A DNA stretch of 37,099 bases from an uncultured Thiodictyon sp. (GTDB lineage: Bacteria; Pseudomonadota; Gammaproteobacteria; Chromatiales; Chromatiaceae), in assembly GCF_903946935.1 (NCBI RefSeq), contig NZ_CAJAXH010000201.1:1-37099 (forward strand). Direction: 5' to 3'. The translations under genes and the position numbers were made by a program. The stretch's first letter is position 1; each line of letters opens with the position of its first letter. Under the pieces are notes generated by a model. That model made no database searches. It was not told the DNA's origin and was given only the letters and a program-made list of their open reading frames with translations. This document shows, one piece after another, positions 16,982 through 26,784 of this stretch.

Positions 16982-18202
16982 TTAAAAACGCACGGCGATT
17001 TGCAACGCAAAGAGATCCCAGTCCCGCACCAGGGCGGCCGCACCATTCTCTCGGTAGGACGTGGTGTAAGTCCCCTGGTGGCGCTCGTATTCTGCGCTCA
17101 ACATGACATGCGGATCGAGGTCCCAACGCACCCCAAAGGTCCATATCTTGGCGAAATAGTCGCTCGGCGGGGACATTCCACCGACCGCCGCAGACAACCG
17201 CCGACCGCTGCGATCCGTGCGATCGGTGAAGCCCTCCTCATAGCGCAGGACCAGGTCCAGGGTCGGTAGCACACGATAAGTCCCTTGCAGATAATAGCCT
17301 TCGCCGTCGGTCTTGCGATAAGGAAAGGACGCCCCGTAGCCCTGCCAACGCAAAGGCAACCGCGAATATTCAGAGGTGAGGGTCCAATGCTCCGCGTTGT
17401 ATTGCGCGGACAGTATGAGATAGGTGATATCCGTCTGCCCGGCGGGTAGATCGGGTCCACTGCGCCCAGGCCGATAACGGAGGCTGGAAGTGATCCCGCT
17501 CACCCCCAACCGCAACCGCTCATGGAGCGCCGAGTACCACAGACTACCGACCCAGCTCAGCCCGTGGGGCTCGAACTTGCCGGGATAGTTGCCGCCCAGA
17601 AAGGCCCATTCGAGATTCTCATCGACCACCGGCTGACCGCTGCCCAGGGTGAGTGAAAAATCGCCGTAACCGGTGGCGGTCTCGCCGTAGAACATCACCC
17701 CGTCGGTCGACAGGACCAAGTTGCGCACCTTGTCGAAATAGACCACCTGAGGCAGGAAGATGCTGGGGCGGGTGAAGGGGACATCGCGGGTCTCATTGTA
17801 GAGCCCAAGCGGATTCTTGAGGCGCCCGACACGCACCCCGAAACGGCGCTCGACCGTCTCGGCCAGGGTCACGTCAACCAACCCATAGTCCAGCACCGGC
17901 GAGCCGTTTGCCAGGCTCCCGGCCCGCCGCGCCAGGACCTGTCCGGAGAACAGGACGCGCGGATTGAACTGATAGGAGGCGTTGAGCGCGACCTCGATGA
18001 AGTTCACCGAACCCTGTCGGGTACTGCCCAAAAAACGGTTAGCGCTCGTCTGGATCCCGGTTACGCTGGCAAAGCCATGGATCTGCAGCCGATCCCCTTG
18101 CAGCCGCTCCCACAGCGACGGCGTCCGCGCCTCGCCAGCGACCGCCACACCCGCCAGCAGGAGTAAGGGCCACAGGGCCATACGGGCAATCACGGCCATC
18201 AT
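16982..18202 (-). CDS. Outer-membrane beta-barrel (porin-like) protein
   Basis: The 406-residue protein has an N-terminal signal peptide (LWPLLLLAGVAVAGEA) and a mature part made of alternating strands rich in aromatic residues, for example ALNASYQFNPRVLFSGQVLA and FGVRWDLDPHVMLSAEYERH. It ends in VRF, the C-terminal Phe typical of barrels recognised by the BAM machinery. HGFASVTG near the mature N-terminus resembles other small-ligand porins. Its ATG shares one base with the stop of the binding-protein gene (TGATG), so translation is coupled. Position between a periplasmic binding protein and a membrane cyclic-di-GMP enzyme suggests it admits or senses the same ligand, possibly an anion such as phosphate; this is inferred. 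Confidence 0.8.
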   Translation of the reverse strand: MMAVIARMALWPLLLLAGVAVAGEARTPSLWERLQGDRLQIHGFASVTGIQTSANRFLGSTRQGSVNFIEVALNASYQFNPRVLFSGQVLARRAGSLANGSPVLDYGLVDVTLAETVERRFGVRVGRLKNPLGLYNETRDVPFTRPSIFLPQVVYFDKVRNLVLSTDGVMFYGETATGYGDFSLTLGSGQPVVDENLEWAFLGGNYPGKFEPHGLSWVGSLWYSALHERLRLGVSGITSSLRYRPGRSGPDLPAGQTDITYLILSAQYNAEHWTLTSEYSRLPLRWQGYGASFPYRKTDGEGYYLQGTYRVLPTLDLVLRYEEGFTDRTDRSGRRLSAAVGGMSPPSDYFAKIWTFGVRWDLDPHVMLSAEYERHQGTYTTSYRENGAAALVRDWDLFALQIAVRF

Positions 18203-18690
18203 CAGCGGACCTCCAGTGGGCGGACAGGCGCGCCGGCTGGCACGGACTCAACATAGCCGATGGCCCCGGGGGTGGTGGCCACCCGCCGGAGCATCTCGGA
18301 CTCGCTCGCCACCGCGGTTGGGACCTGGCCGGTGCCGGAGAACAGTTGCCGGTCCCATACCCGGCGTAGTTGGTAGGGGAACAGCCCCAAGACGGTGTTG
18401 GCGAAGCGGCGGTGCAGCGGATCGTCGTCCGGCAACACGAAGACCTTGACCGGCTCGCCGTTCGGCCAGGTCTTAAGCCGCAAGGTCAGGTAGAGGCGGG
18501 CCTCGTTGGTGGTGATCGTCGTCACCCCAACCCCGGGATGGACGATCACCTCCTGAGCACGCAGCGCCGACGGGGCCGACAACTGGGCGAGCAACAGGCA
18601 ACTCACCGCACTTGCACAGTGCCGCCACCACGGCGCCGCTTTCAAGCGAAAGCCCCGCGGATGCCGCGGGGAAGGACCCGCGAACCACAT
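18202..18690 (-). CDS. Small periplasmic phosphate-binding-like protein
   Basis: The 162-residue protein has a signal peptide with likely cleavage after ALRA, then about 115 residues resembling the short PstS-like proteins: EVIVHPGVGVTTITTNEARL, TWPNGEPVKVFVLPDDDPLH, and a C-terminal TTPGAIGYVE, which matches the PBP-like family loop. It is far shorter than transport PstS (about 320 residues), so it is probably a one-lobe sensor or accessory protein. It heads a three-gene operon with the barrel and GGDEF-EAL genes. No ABC transporter subunits are present. Ligand identity is not shown by the sequence. Confidence 0.7.
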   Translation of the reverse strand: MWFAGPSPRHPRGFRLKAAPWWRHCASAVSCLLLAQLSAPSALRAQEVIVHPGVGVTTITTNEARLYLTLRLKTWPNGEPVKVFVLPDDDPLHRRFANTVLGLFPYQLRRVWDRQLFSGTGQVPTAVASESEMLRRVATTPGAIGYVESVPAGAPVRPLEVR

Positions 18691-19026
18691 TCATCCGTGT
18701 AAATTTTGTGCCTACTAGGCATGACAGCTCGCCTGGTTGCGACTGAGGCTGGCGACCCACCGACGCGGTCACTGAGGCCGCGCCGTGGGCATCCGTCAAC
18801 CCGCCAGGCCCGCACCGGCGGGCAGTTCAAGGACCGGCCCCGCGCCGGGGCGGCCCCGGTCGACAGGATAGCCGGAATCGACCGCCGGGTGTAGTGGATA
18901 CAGACGTGCGCCCGCATTTCGGCGACCATTGCGCGCGGCGCCGCGACCGACTAATGTTGCGACGCGCAATACACAGCTACACCGCTGCACCGCCCGGGGC
19001 CGCGGTCACCCAACCGGAGAACTGCC
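18691..19026. other. Divergent intergenic region between the sensor operon and prpE
   Basis: No gene is supported. A GC-rich hairpin around 18650-18672 overlaps the start of the binding-protein gene. The promoter regions of both divergent units must lie here, but no box stands out. GGAG at 15015 plus 4000 (19015-19018) lies 8 bases before the prpE ATG. Confidence 0.45.
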
Positions 19027-20919
19027 ATGGGCTACCAAGCCATCTATGACCGCTCCATGAGCGATCCCGACGCCTTTTGGGCGGATGCCGCGCGCCTGAT
19101 CGACTGGATCAAGCCCTGGGACCGGGTCTTAGACGACTCCACCCCCCCCTTCTACCACTGGTTCAGTGGCGCCGAGCTCAACACCTGCTACAACGCGGTG
19201 GACCGCCATGTGGCCACCCGCGGCGACCAGGCCGCGATCATCTACGACAGTCCGGTAACAAACTCAAAGGAAATCATCACCTATCGACAGTTACAGGAGC
19301 GCGTGTCGCGCTTCGCCGGGGCCTTGCAGGACTTGGGCGTGACCAAGGGCGACCGGGTCATCGTCTACATGCCGATGGTGCCGGAGGCGCTGATCGCCAT
19401 GCTTGGCTGCGCCCGCATCGGTGCCATCCACTCGGTGGTCTTCGGCGGCTTTTCCGCCCGCGAACTGGCCACCCGCATCGACGACGCTCGACCGAAGGTC
19501 ATGGTCGCGGGCTCCTGCGGCATCGAGCCCAACCGCGTGGTTCATTACAAGCCGTTGCTCGACGAGGCGATCGATCTCGCGAACCACAAGCCCGCGCACT
19601 GCATCCTGTATCAGCGCCCACAGGAGCCGGGCACCCTGGTCCCCGGCCGCGATATCGGCTGGGCGGAGGCGGTCGCCGCCGCGCAACCGGCCGACTGTGT
19701 CCCGGTGGCCGCCACCGATCCGCTCTATATCCTCTACACCTCCGGCACCACCGGTATCCCCAAGGGCGTGGTGCGCGACAACGGCGGTCACGCCGTGGCG
19801 CTCGCCTGGAGCATGGGCAACATCTACAACATTAAGCCTGGCGAGGTCTTCTGGTCCGCCTCGGACGTCGGCTGGGTGGTAGGCCACTCCTACATCGTCT
19901 ACGCCCCCCTGCTGATCGGCGCCACCACCGTGGTCTACGAGGGCAAGCCGGTCGGCACCCCGGACGCCGGCGCCTTCTGGCGGGTGATCGAGGAGCACGG
20001 GGTCAAGGCCCTGTTCACCGCCCCGACGGCCTTCCGCGCCATCAAGCGCGACGACCCCCACGCCGAGCACCTCAAACGCTACAACCTCGCCGGCTTCCGC
20101 GCCCTGTTCCTGGCCGGCGAGCGCTGCGACCCGGACACCCTGCAGTGGGCCGAGCGCATCCTCAAGGTGCCGGTGATCGATCACTGGTGGCAGACCGAGA
20201 CCGGCTGGGCCATCGCGGCCAACTGCACCGGCATCGAATTGCTGCCGGTCAAACCCGGCTCACCGACCTGCGCGGTCCCGGGCTACAACATCCAGGTACT
20301 GGACGAGGAGGGCGAGGAGGTCAAGCCCGGCGACATCGGCCGGATCATGATCAAGCTCCCGCTGCCGCCCGGCTGTCTGCCCACCCTGTGGAACGCCGAC
20401 GAGCGTTTCGTCCAGTCCTACCTCTCCATCCAGCCCGGCTATTATCTGACCGGTGACGCGGGCTACCAGGACGAGGACGGCTATCTCTATGTGATGAGCC
20501 GCATCGACGACATCATCAACGTGGCCGGCCACCGCCTGTCCACCGGCGCCATGGAAGGGGTGCTGGCCAGCCATCCGGACGTGGCCGAGTGCGCGGTGAT
20601 CGGCGCCGCGGACCAACTCAAGGGCGAGCTGCCACTGGGTCTGGTGGTCCTCAAGAACGGGGTGGACCGGGATCCGGCGCTCATCCGCAAGGAACTGGTC
20701 AATAAGGTCCGTGACGACATCGGCCCGGTCGCGGCCTTCAAGACCGTGGTCATCGTCCCGCGCCTGCCCAAGACCCGCTCCGGTAAGACCCTGCGCGGCA
20801 CCATGAAGAGCATCGCCGACGGCAAGGAGTACAAGGTCCCGGCGACCATCGACGATCCGGCCATCCTCGACGAGATCGAGGCGGCACTGGCGGCCATCGG
20901 CTACGCCCAGCACGGCTAA
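19027..20919 (+). CDS. prpE: Propionyl-CoA synthetase
   Basis: This adenylate-forming enzyme activates propionate to propionyl-CoA with ATP, the entry to the methylcitrate cycle. The 630 residues match PrpE in length and sequence: SGAELNTCYNAVDRHVATRG near 50-69, P-loop YTSGTTGIPKGVV near 236-248, WWQTETGW near 387, the hinge region GDAGYQDEDGYLYVMSRIDD near 476-495 and catalytic Lys in PKTRSGK near 587. GGAG precedes the ATG by 8 bases. Acetyl-CoA synthetase is the nearest alternative, but the N-terminal YNAVDRHV block favours PrpE. It is separated from prpB and prpC by two glycan genes, so it is a separate transcription unit. Confidence 0.95.
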   Translation: MGYQAIYDRSMSDPDAFWADAARLIDWIKPWDRVLDDSTPPFYHWFSGAELNTCYNAVDRHVATRGDQAAIIYDSPVTNSKEIITYRQLQERVSRFAGALQDLGVTKGDRVIVYMPMVPEALIAMLGCARIGAIHSVVFGGFSARELATRIDDARPKVMVAGSCGIEPNRVVHYKPLLDEAIDLANHKPAHCILYQRPQEPGTLVPGRDIGWAEAVAAAQPADCVPVAATDPLYILYTSGTTGIPKGVVRDNGGHAVALAWSMGNIYNIKPGEVFWSASDVGWVVGHSYIVYAPLLIGATTVVYEGKPVGTPDAGAFWRVIEEHGVKALFTAPTAFRAIKRDDPHAEHLKRYNLAGFRALFLAGERCDPDTLQWAERILKVPVIDHWWQTETGWAIAANCTGIELLPVKPGSPTCAVPGYNIQVLDEEGEEVKPGDIGRIMIKLPLPPGCLPTLWNADERFVQSYLSIQPGYYLTGDAGYQDEDGYLYVMSRIDDIINVAGHRLSTGAMEGVLASHPDVAECAVIGAADQLKGELPLGLVVLKNGVDRDPALIRKELVNKVRDDIGPVAAFKTVVIVPRLPKTRSGKTLRGTMKSIADGKEYKVPATIDDPAILDEIEAALAAIGYAQHG

Positions 20920-20975
20920 CGACCACGGCGCCGGCACCGACCCGAAGGTTTAACGTAGCGGGCGCCTTGGCCGTT

Positions 20976-21012
20976 CCCCCTCCCCGGCCCTCCCCCTCCA
21001 AGGGGGGAGGTA
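20976..21012. terminator. GC-rich inverted repeat after prpE
   Basis: Runs of C (CCTCCCC and CCCCCTCC) are followed by GGGGGGAGG, so CCTCCCCCT can pair with AGGGGGGAGG. It lies about 60 bases after the prpE stop and has no T tract. It may be a transcript end or a simple intergenic repeat. Confidence 0.3.
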
Positions 21013-21137
21013 GAATTGGAGCGTGCTCCCGGCGCGACTTTCACGGTAAGAGCCGAGTCATTGTGCTTAACCCCGTTCCCGCGTTGGTGGCAGCGGGGAT
21101 TGCTTTCCCGGCGAACAAACGATTATAGGATCTCGCC

Positions 21138-22079
21138 ATGTCAAGAGATGATTTCGTCGATGGTGAATTTTTCAGCAAGGCGAAGGGCTTCTCTTCGCCA
21201 ACCCAACGCCCTGACAGCCCCGAGCAGCATCGGTCATGGCAGGAGGCTAACCGAACCTGGTGGTCATTCAATCCGATGCGATACGACTGGCGCAGCGAGA
21301 TACCTTACGCTCAGCACAGCCCAGAGTACTTCGCTGAAATCGATACCCGATTCTACAACTCGGCGCGGCCCTACATGCCATGGCGTGAATTACCCTTCGA
21401 ACGCGAGATTCCTTACGCACAACTCGCATCACTTGATGTACTCGAAATCGGCATAGGACAGGGCTCCCATGCGAGCTTGATCGCACCTCGCGCCCGCTCG
21501 TTCACCGGCATCGACATTACCGAGCCGGCCGTCGAGGCGACCCGCAAACGATTCGAGCAAATGGGACTGAAGCACGCGCGCGCACTGCAAATGGACGCCG
21601 AAGAAATGAGCTTTGCGGACGCGAGTTTCGACTACATCTGGTCGTGGGGAGTCATTCACCATTCGGCGGACACGCGACGCATCCTTGAGCAGATGCACCG
21701 AGTCTTACGGCCAGGTGGACGCGCCAACGTGATGGTCTACCACCGATCATTCTGGAAATACTATGTTGCCGACGGGCTCCTTAAAGGCGTCATTCAGGGC
21801 CGTGCCCTCAAGGGCAACAGCCTCCACGACATCAATCAGTTGGCGACTGACGGGGCGATCGCACGCTATTATCGCAAGGATGAATGGAGTACCCTGGCGG
21901 GCGATCTGTTTCAGGTTGACGAGTTTCGCGTGACCGGCCTCAAGACCGACGTGATACCGATACCCGCAGGCCGCTTGAAGCGCGCCTTGGAGCGTATCTT
22001 GCCTGACGGCTTGACGCGCCTGTTGACCAACACACTGCAGTGGGGCTCTTTTCTCACCATTCACATGACCCGACGCTGA
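21138..22079 (+). CDS. Class I SAM-dependent methyltransferase in a glycan locus
   Basis: The 313-residue protein has a Rossmann methyltransferase domain with motif I VLEIGIGQGSHASLI near residues 98-112, motif II GIDITEPAVEA near 122, LQMDAEEMSFADASFDYIWS near 153-172 and post-motif LRPGGRANVMVYH near 196. An N-terminal extension of about 90 residues is rich in Trp and Tyr (RTWWSFNPMRYDW). Substrate is unknown; the adjacent GT4 gene suggests a sugar or lipid-linked sugar. Base composition is less GC-rich than prpE, a sign of separate origin. The ribosome binding site is weak (AGGA). A TTGCTT/TTATAG pair 17 bases apart at 21100-21128 could be its promoter, leaving a very short leader. Confidence 0.85.
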   Translation: MSRDDFVDGEFFSKAKGFSSPTQRPDSPEQHRSWQEANRTWWSFNPMRYDWRSEIPYAQHSPEYFAEIDTRFYNSARPYMPWRELPFEREIPYAQLASLDVLEIGIGQGSHASLIAPRARSFTGIDITEPAVEATRKRFEQMGLKHARALQMDAEEMSFADASFDYIWSWGVIHHSADTRRILEQMHRVLRPGGRANVMVYHRSFWKYYVADGLLKGVIQGRALKGNSLHDINQLATDGAIARYYRKDEWSTLAGDLFQVDEFRVTGLKTDVIPIPAGRLKRALERILPDGLTRLLTNTLQWGSFLTIHMTRR

Positions 22080-22102
22080 CCGGAGATCATAGCTTATCTA
22101 TC

Positions 22103-23194
22103 ATGAAAATTCTGGCGCTCGTTCCTGAGGCCCATGGCGGCTTCGGCGGTATTGCGGTCTATAATCGCGATTTGATCGACGCCTGTTGCGCACTGCCTTA
22201 TGTTCAAGGACTAAAGCTGCTGCCGCGCCATTTGCGCAGCACACCGGAGGACCTGCCCGCGAAGGTCGAGATAGCCTTCACGGCTGCCGCAGGGCTGGCG
22301 GCGTTTACGCGCCAGGTGGCCAAGGCAGCCATTGAGCACTACGACTTAATTCTCTGCACCCACATCTATTTGTTGCCCTACGCGCGGGCCGCCCAACTCG
22401 GTCGGCGCGTGCCGATCATCGGTGTTATTTACGGCACCGAGGCCTGGCGCCCAACGGGTCGATTACTGGTCGACCGACTTTCGCGTTCCTGCGACGGCCT
22501 GATCTCGATCTCAGAGTTCACGAGCGCCCGGTTTCGGGAATGGTCCGGTGTCGCAGCGGGGCGGGTCGGCATCTTACCGAATGCGGTCCATACCGAGACC
22601 TATGGCAGCGGGCCGAAGCCCACGCATCTCATCGACCGTTATGATCTGGCCGGCAAGCGAGTCATTATGACACTGGGTCGGCTCGATGCACGGGAGCGCC
22701 AGAAGGGCATTGATGAGCTGATCGCGCTGATGCCGCGTCTGCTTGCCGAAATGCCTGATCTTGTTTATCTGGTGGCGGGGGACGGGGACGACCAGCCACG
22801 CCTTGCCGCCAAGGTGGCCGCCGCCGAACTGCAACCCTATGTCAAATTTGCCGGTCGTATCAGTGAGGATGAAAAGGCCGATCATTACCGCCTGTGTGAC
22901 GTCTACTCCATGGCGGGACGCCAGGAAGGTTTTGGCTTTGTCTTCCTCGAGGCGCTGGCGACCGGGGCGCCGGTGGTCGCGAGTGTGCTCGATGGCAGTC
23001 GCGACGCGGTGCTCGACGGAAAGCTCGGCGAGCTGGCCAATCCTGACGACCCAGAGTCGTTGCGCGCGGCGCTCGTGCGGGCACTGGCCAAGCCCAGGGG
23101 CGTGCCGACGTTGCTCGATTATTTCTCCTTTGACCATTTCGTGGAGCGCCTCGACCGGATACTGACTGCGTTTGCCCCCAATAATTTGCCCTGA
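22103..23194 (+). CDS. Glycosyltransferase family 4 (GT-B)
   Basis: The 363-residue protein begins MKILALVPEAHGGFGGIAVY, the acceptor-side loop of GT4 enzymes. The C-terminal half has VIMTLGRLDARERQKGIDEL near 190, the nucleotide-sugar site YLVAGDGDD near 222, and the EX7E motif in GRQEGFGFVFLEALATGAPVVAS near 271-293. It should transfer a sugar from a nucleotide donor to a growing glycan at the cytoplasmic face. The start at 22103 is taken because the domain begins there; a longer frame from 22040 overlaps the methyltransferase. It follows the methyltransferase by 23 bases, so the two form an operon. Confidence 0.88.
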   Translation: MKILALVPEAHGGFGGIAVYNRDLIDACCALPYVQGLKLLPRHLRSTPEDLPAKVEIAFTAAAGLAAFTRQVAKAAIEHYDLILCTHIYLLPYARAAQLGRRVPIIGVIYGTEAWRPTGRLLVDRLSRSCDGLISISEFTSARFREWSGVAAGRVGILPNAVHTETYGSGPKPTHLIDRYDLAGKRVIMTLGRLDARERQKGIDELIALMPRLLAEMPDLVYLVAGDGDDQPRLAAKVAAAELQPYVKFAGRISEDEKADHYRLCDVYSMAGRQEGFGFVFLEALATGAPVVASVLDGSRDAVLDGKLGELANPDDPESLRAALVRALAKPRGVPTLLDYFSFDHFVERLDRILTAFAPNNLP

Positions 23195-23240
23195 AAGGCA
23201 CGGCGCGCGGGCACCCGGGGTCAGGCCCAATACTCTATAT

Positions 23241-23311
23241 TGTCGACAGACTCACTTGACATGGCCAGAGAACCGGCTATATTTCGCTTCATTCAAACAA
23301 GATTGTCGACA
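23241..23311 (+). promoter_or_regulatory. Sigma-70 promoter bracketed by two identical TGTCGACA operators (gntR-prpBC)
   Basis: TGTCGACA occurs at 23241-23248 and again at 23304-23311, each preceded by AT (ATTGTCGACA). The sites are 63 bases apart, six helical turns. Between them lies TTGACA (23256-23261), 16 bases, then TATATT (23278-23283). The downstream site ends 6 bases before the GntR ATG. This arrangement suits autorepression by the GntR protein through looping or double occupancy. Confidence 0.75.
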
Positions 23312-23317
23312 CTTTGA

Positions 23318-24007
23318 ATGGACGCCACCGTTGAAACCCTGCCGGAGGAGACCTCCACCATCGCTGATCGCGTGTTCGGACAGCTGCGCCTGGCGATCGT
23401 CGAGGGCGAGATCCCGGCCGGCAGCAAGATCAGCGAGCCGGAGGTGGCGGCCCGCCTGGGGATCAGCCGCGGCCCGCTGCGCGAGGCGATGCGGCGGCTG
23501 GAATCGTGCAATCTGGTCGAGCGCCGCCCCAACGTCGGCGCCCGGGTCATCACCCTCAGCAACGCACAACTGATCGAGATCTATCTGATCCGCGAGGCCT
23601 TGGAGGGTATGGCGGCACGGCTCGCCGCCGAGCGCATGGCCGCGGACTCAATCAAGGACCTCAAGGCCTTGCTGGAGCAGCACCGGCGCGAGATCGCCCG
23701 CGACGACTGGCAGGCCTATTTCCAGAAGGAGGGGGACATGGATTTCCATTACCGCATCGTGCAGGGCAGCGGCAACCAGCGCCTGATCGGCATCCTGTGC
23801 GACGACCTCTACCACCTCGCGCGCATGTACCGCTGCCAGTTCGGGATGATCAGCGACCGGGCACGCGATGCGCTCAAGGAGCATGAACTGATCGTCGATG
23901 CCATCGCCGAACGGGACGGCGAACTGGCCGAACTCATGATGCGCCGACACATCCGCGCCTCGCGGCAAAATGTCGAGCGCCGACTCGCGACCAAGACTAC
24001 CAACTGA
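23318..24007 (+). CDS. GntR-family (FadR subgroup, FCD domain) regulator of the prp genes
   Basis: The 229-residue protein has an N-terminal winged helix (residues 15-78; [20 protein letters not shown] is the recognition helix region) and a C-terminal FCD ligand domain with [14 protein letters not shown] near 144-157 and late His residues that usually bind a metal. FCD regulators sense organic acids. Its position 14 bases before prpB suggests control by propionate, methylcitrate or methylisocitrate; this is inferred. The ATG at 23318 lacks a strong ribosome binding site because an operator sits there. Two identical palindromes flank its promoter. Classical prp operons of enteric bacteria use the sigma-54 activator PrpR instead; GntR control is common in other proteobacteria. 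Confidence 0.9.
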   Translation: MDATVETLPEETSTIADRVFGQLRLAIVEGEIPAGSKISEPEVAARLGISRGPLREAMRRLESCNLVERRPNVGARVITLSNAQLIEIYLIREALEGMAARLAAERMAADSIKDLKALLEQHRREIARDDWQAYFQKEGDMDFHYRIVQGSGNQRLIGILCDDLYHLARMYRCQFGMISDRARDALKEHELIVDAIAERDGELAELMMRRHIRASRQNVERRLATKTTN

Positions 24008-24021
24008 CCACGGACCGACCC

Positions 24022-24912
24022 ATGACCCAAGCGAACACCCCCGGCGCCCGTCTGCGCCAAGCCGTCAAGACCGAACGCCCACTGCAAGTGGTCGGTACCA
24101 TCAACGCCTACCACGCCATGATGGCCGAGCGTACCGGCTATCGCGCCATTTATCTGTCCGGCGGCGGGGTCGCGGCCGGCTCATTCGGCCTGCCCGATCT
24201 GGGCATCACCAGTCTCAACGACGTGCTCGAAGACGTGCGCCGCATTACCTACGCGAGCCAACTCCCGCTGTTGGTGGATGCCGACACCGGCTGGGGTGGC
24301 GCCTTCAACATCGCCCGCACGGTACGCGAGATGTCCCGCGCCGGGGCGGCCGGGATTCACATCGAGGACCAGGTGGCCGCCAAGCGCTGCGGTCATCGCC
24401 CCAACAAGGCCATCGTCTCCAGGCAGGAGATGGTCGACCGCATCAAGGCGGCCGTCGATGCCCGCACAGATGACCTGGTGATCATGGCCCGCACCGACGC
24501 GCTGGCGGTGGAGGGGATCGAGTCCGCCATCGAGCGCGCCATTGCCTGTGTCGAGGCTGGCGCCGACATGGTCTTCCCCGAGGCCATCGTGGAACTGGAC
24601 CAATACCGCCGCTTCGCCGCCGCCGTGGGGATGCCCATCCTCGCCAACATCACCGAGTTCGGCGCCACCCCGCTCTACACCACGCAGGAACTGGGCGAGG
24701 CCGGGTGTTCACTCGTGCTCTATCCGCTCTCCGCCTTCCGCGCCATGAACCTGGCGGCGCTCAACGTCTATCAGGCGATCCGCCGCGACGGCACCCAGGC
24801 CAAGGTGGTGGACACCATGCAGACCCGCATGGACCTGTATGACTATCTCAATTACCACGGCTTCGAGCAGAAGCTCGATGCCCTGTTCGCGGCGGACCAG
24901 GATCAGGAGTAA
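24022..24912 (+). CDS. prpB: 2-methylisocitrate lyase
   Basis: The enzyme splits 2-methylisocitrate to pyruvate and succinate, the last step of the methylcitrate cycle. The 296 residues match PrpB, with [20 protein letters not shown] near 38-57, [11 protein letters not shown] near 86, [13 protein letters not shown] with catalytic Cys at residue 123, and [13 protein letters not shown] near 153. The KRCGH motif separates it from phosphonomutase-like relatives; the shorter length separates it from isocitrate lyase. It lies 14 bases after the GntR gene and is followed by prpC after a repeat-filled gap. Confidence 0.96.
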   Translation: MTQANTPGARLRQAVKTERPLQVVGTINAYHAMMAERTGYRAIYLSGGGVAAGSFGLPDLGITSLNDVLEDVRRITYASQLPLLVDADTGWGGAFNIARTVREMSRAGAAGIHIEDQVAAKRCGHRPNKAIVSRQEMVDRIKAAVDARTDDLVIMARTDALAVEGIESAIERAIACVEAGADMVFPEAIVELDQYRRFAAAVGMPILANITEFGATPLYTTQELGEAGCSLVLYPLSAFRAMNLAALNVYQAIRRDGTQAKVVDTMQTRMDLYDYLNYHGFEQKLDALFAADQDQE

Positions 24913-24927
24913 GAAAACCGGCGTTCG

Positions 24928-25095
24928 GTCCGCAAATGAACGCAAATATGACCGGGGCGCTCCCGGGCCGAGCACGCACTGCGGATGGTTAGCGACCAGT
25001 GTCGCCCCCACTCGCACAAAGCCGCGCCCATACACGAGGCCCAGCGCCTTTATTTATTTGCGTTCATTTGCGTTCATTTGCGTTCATTTGCGGAC
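24928..25095. repeat. Palindromic element with TTTGCGTTCA tandem units between prpB and prpC
   Basis: The left arm (24928-24948) is the reverse complement of the sequence formed by the outer parts of the right arm (25055-25095). The right arm holds three exact copies of CGTTCATTTG at 25061-25090. The arms end in GTCCGC and GCGGAC. The element occupies most of the 226-base prpB-prpC gap and would fold in the shared transcript. Confidence 0.8.
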
Positions 25096-25138
25096 AATAA
25101 TCCCCTGCATCATTACTGAACCATAGAGAGAAACCAGC

Positions 25139-26290
<1,152 letters not shown>

Positions 26291-26310
26291 ACGGAGCGGA
26301 CTGAAGCACC

Positions 26311-26335
26311 CGTGACACCGCGGCGCGGTGTCACG
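26311..26335. terminator. Perfect 11-bp hairpin after prpC
   Basis: CGTGACACCGC (26311-26321) pairs perfectly with GCGGTGTCACG (26325-26335) around a 3-base loop. It begins 20 bases after the prpC stop. No T run follows, so it may protect the mRNA end rather than terminate by itself. Confidence 0.6.
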
Positions 26336-26784
26336 CGGCGGCTGCACTCGCGGCTCCAGCCCATCCCGGCGACCGCTGGCGGCGAGCCCCTGCGGGCTTG
26401 GCTGGCCGCGGGAAAGGCGTTGTCAAAACCCCCCTCGGATTGGGTGCCGTGGTGGCCCGATTGCGACTGCGTCCGCGAGAAAGCCGCAGCCCGTCAGGCC
26501 CGCCTGGCCTCGACCTCGCGCGCTGGCGCCCCGCAAGAAACGCCACAGCGCAAGTGTCGCGGATTGACCGCCCCGCGGGCGGCGCGCTATCTTACACAGT
26601 CGGCATCGCCGGATCGCCGCTCGTGTGGCCCTGTCGAGTCTCGTTATGCACCATGGGCCAGCGCTCCGCGGCACCATCGCACGCTTGATCCCAGGCCCAG
26701 CAGTGCGTTTTTCGATCGTCAGCCGTCGGCAATATGCACTGCCCCGATGATTCTCACAGGGACCTCTTCGATTAAGATGAAGCC
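26336..26784. other. Intergenic region between prpC and the glycan operon
   Basis: Nothing coding is recognised. The sequence is GC-rich to about 26700, then becomes mixed before the start of the next operon. The promoter for the 26785-32312 operon should lie in the last 100 bases; AGGGACC at 26758-26764 is too far from the ATG to be a ribosome binding site. Confidence 0.45.

Noticed and set aside
18858-18865. GGTCGACA upstream of prpE as a third GntR operator
   Set aside because: It differs from TGTCGACA by one base, but the same variant also occurs inside the porin gene (about 17705), so it is not specific enough.
25061-25090. Three exact 10-base units as a CRISPR-like array
   Set aside because: Units are contiguous without spacers and pair with an inverted arm upstream; this is a tandem-unit palindrome.
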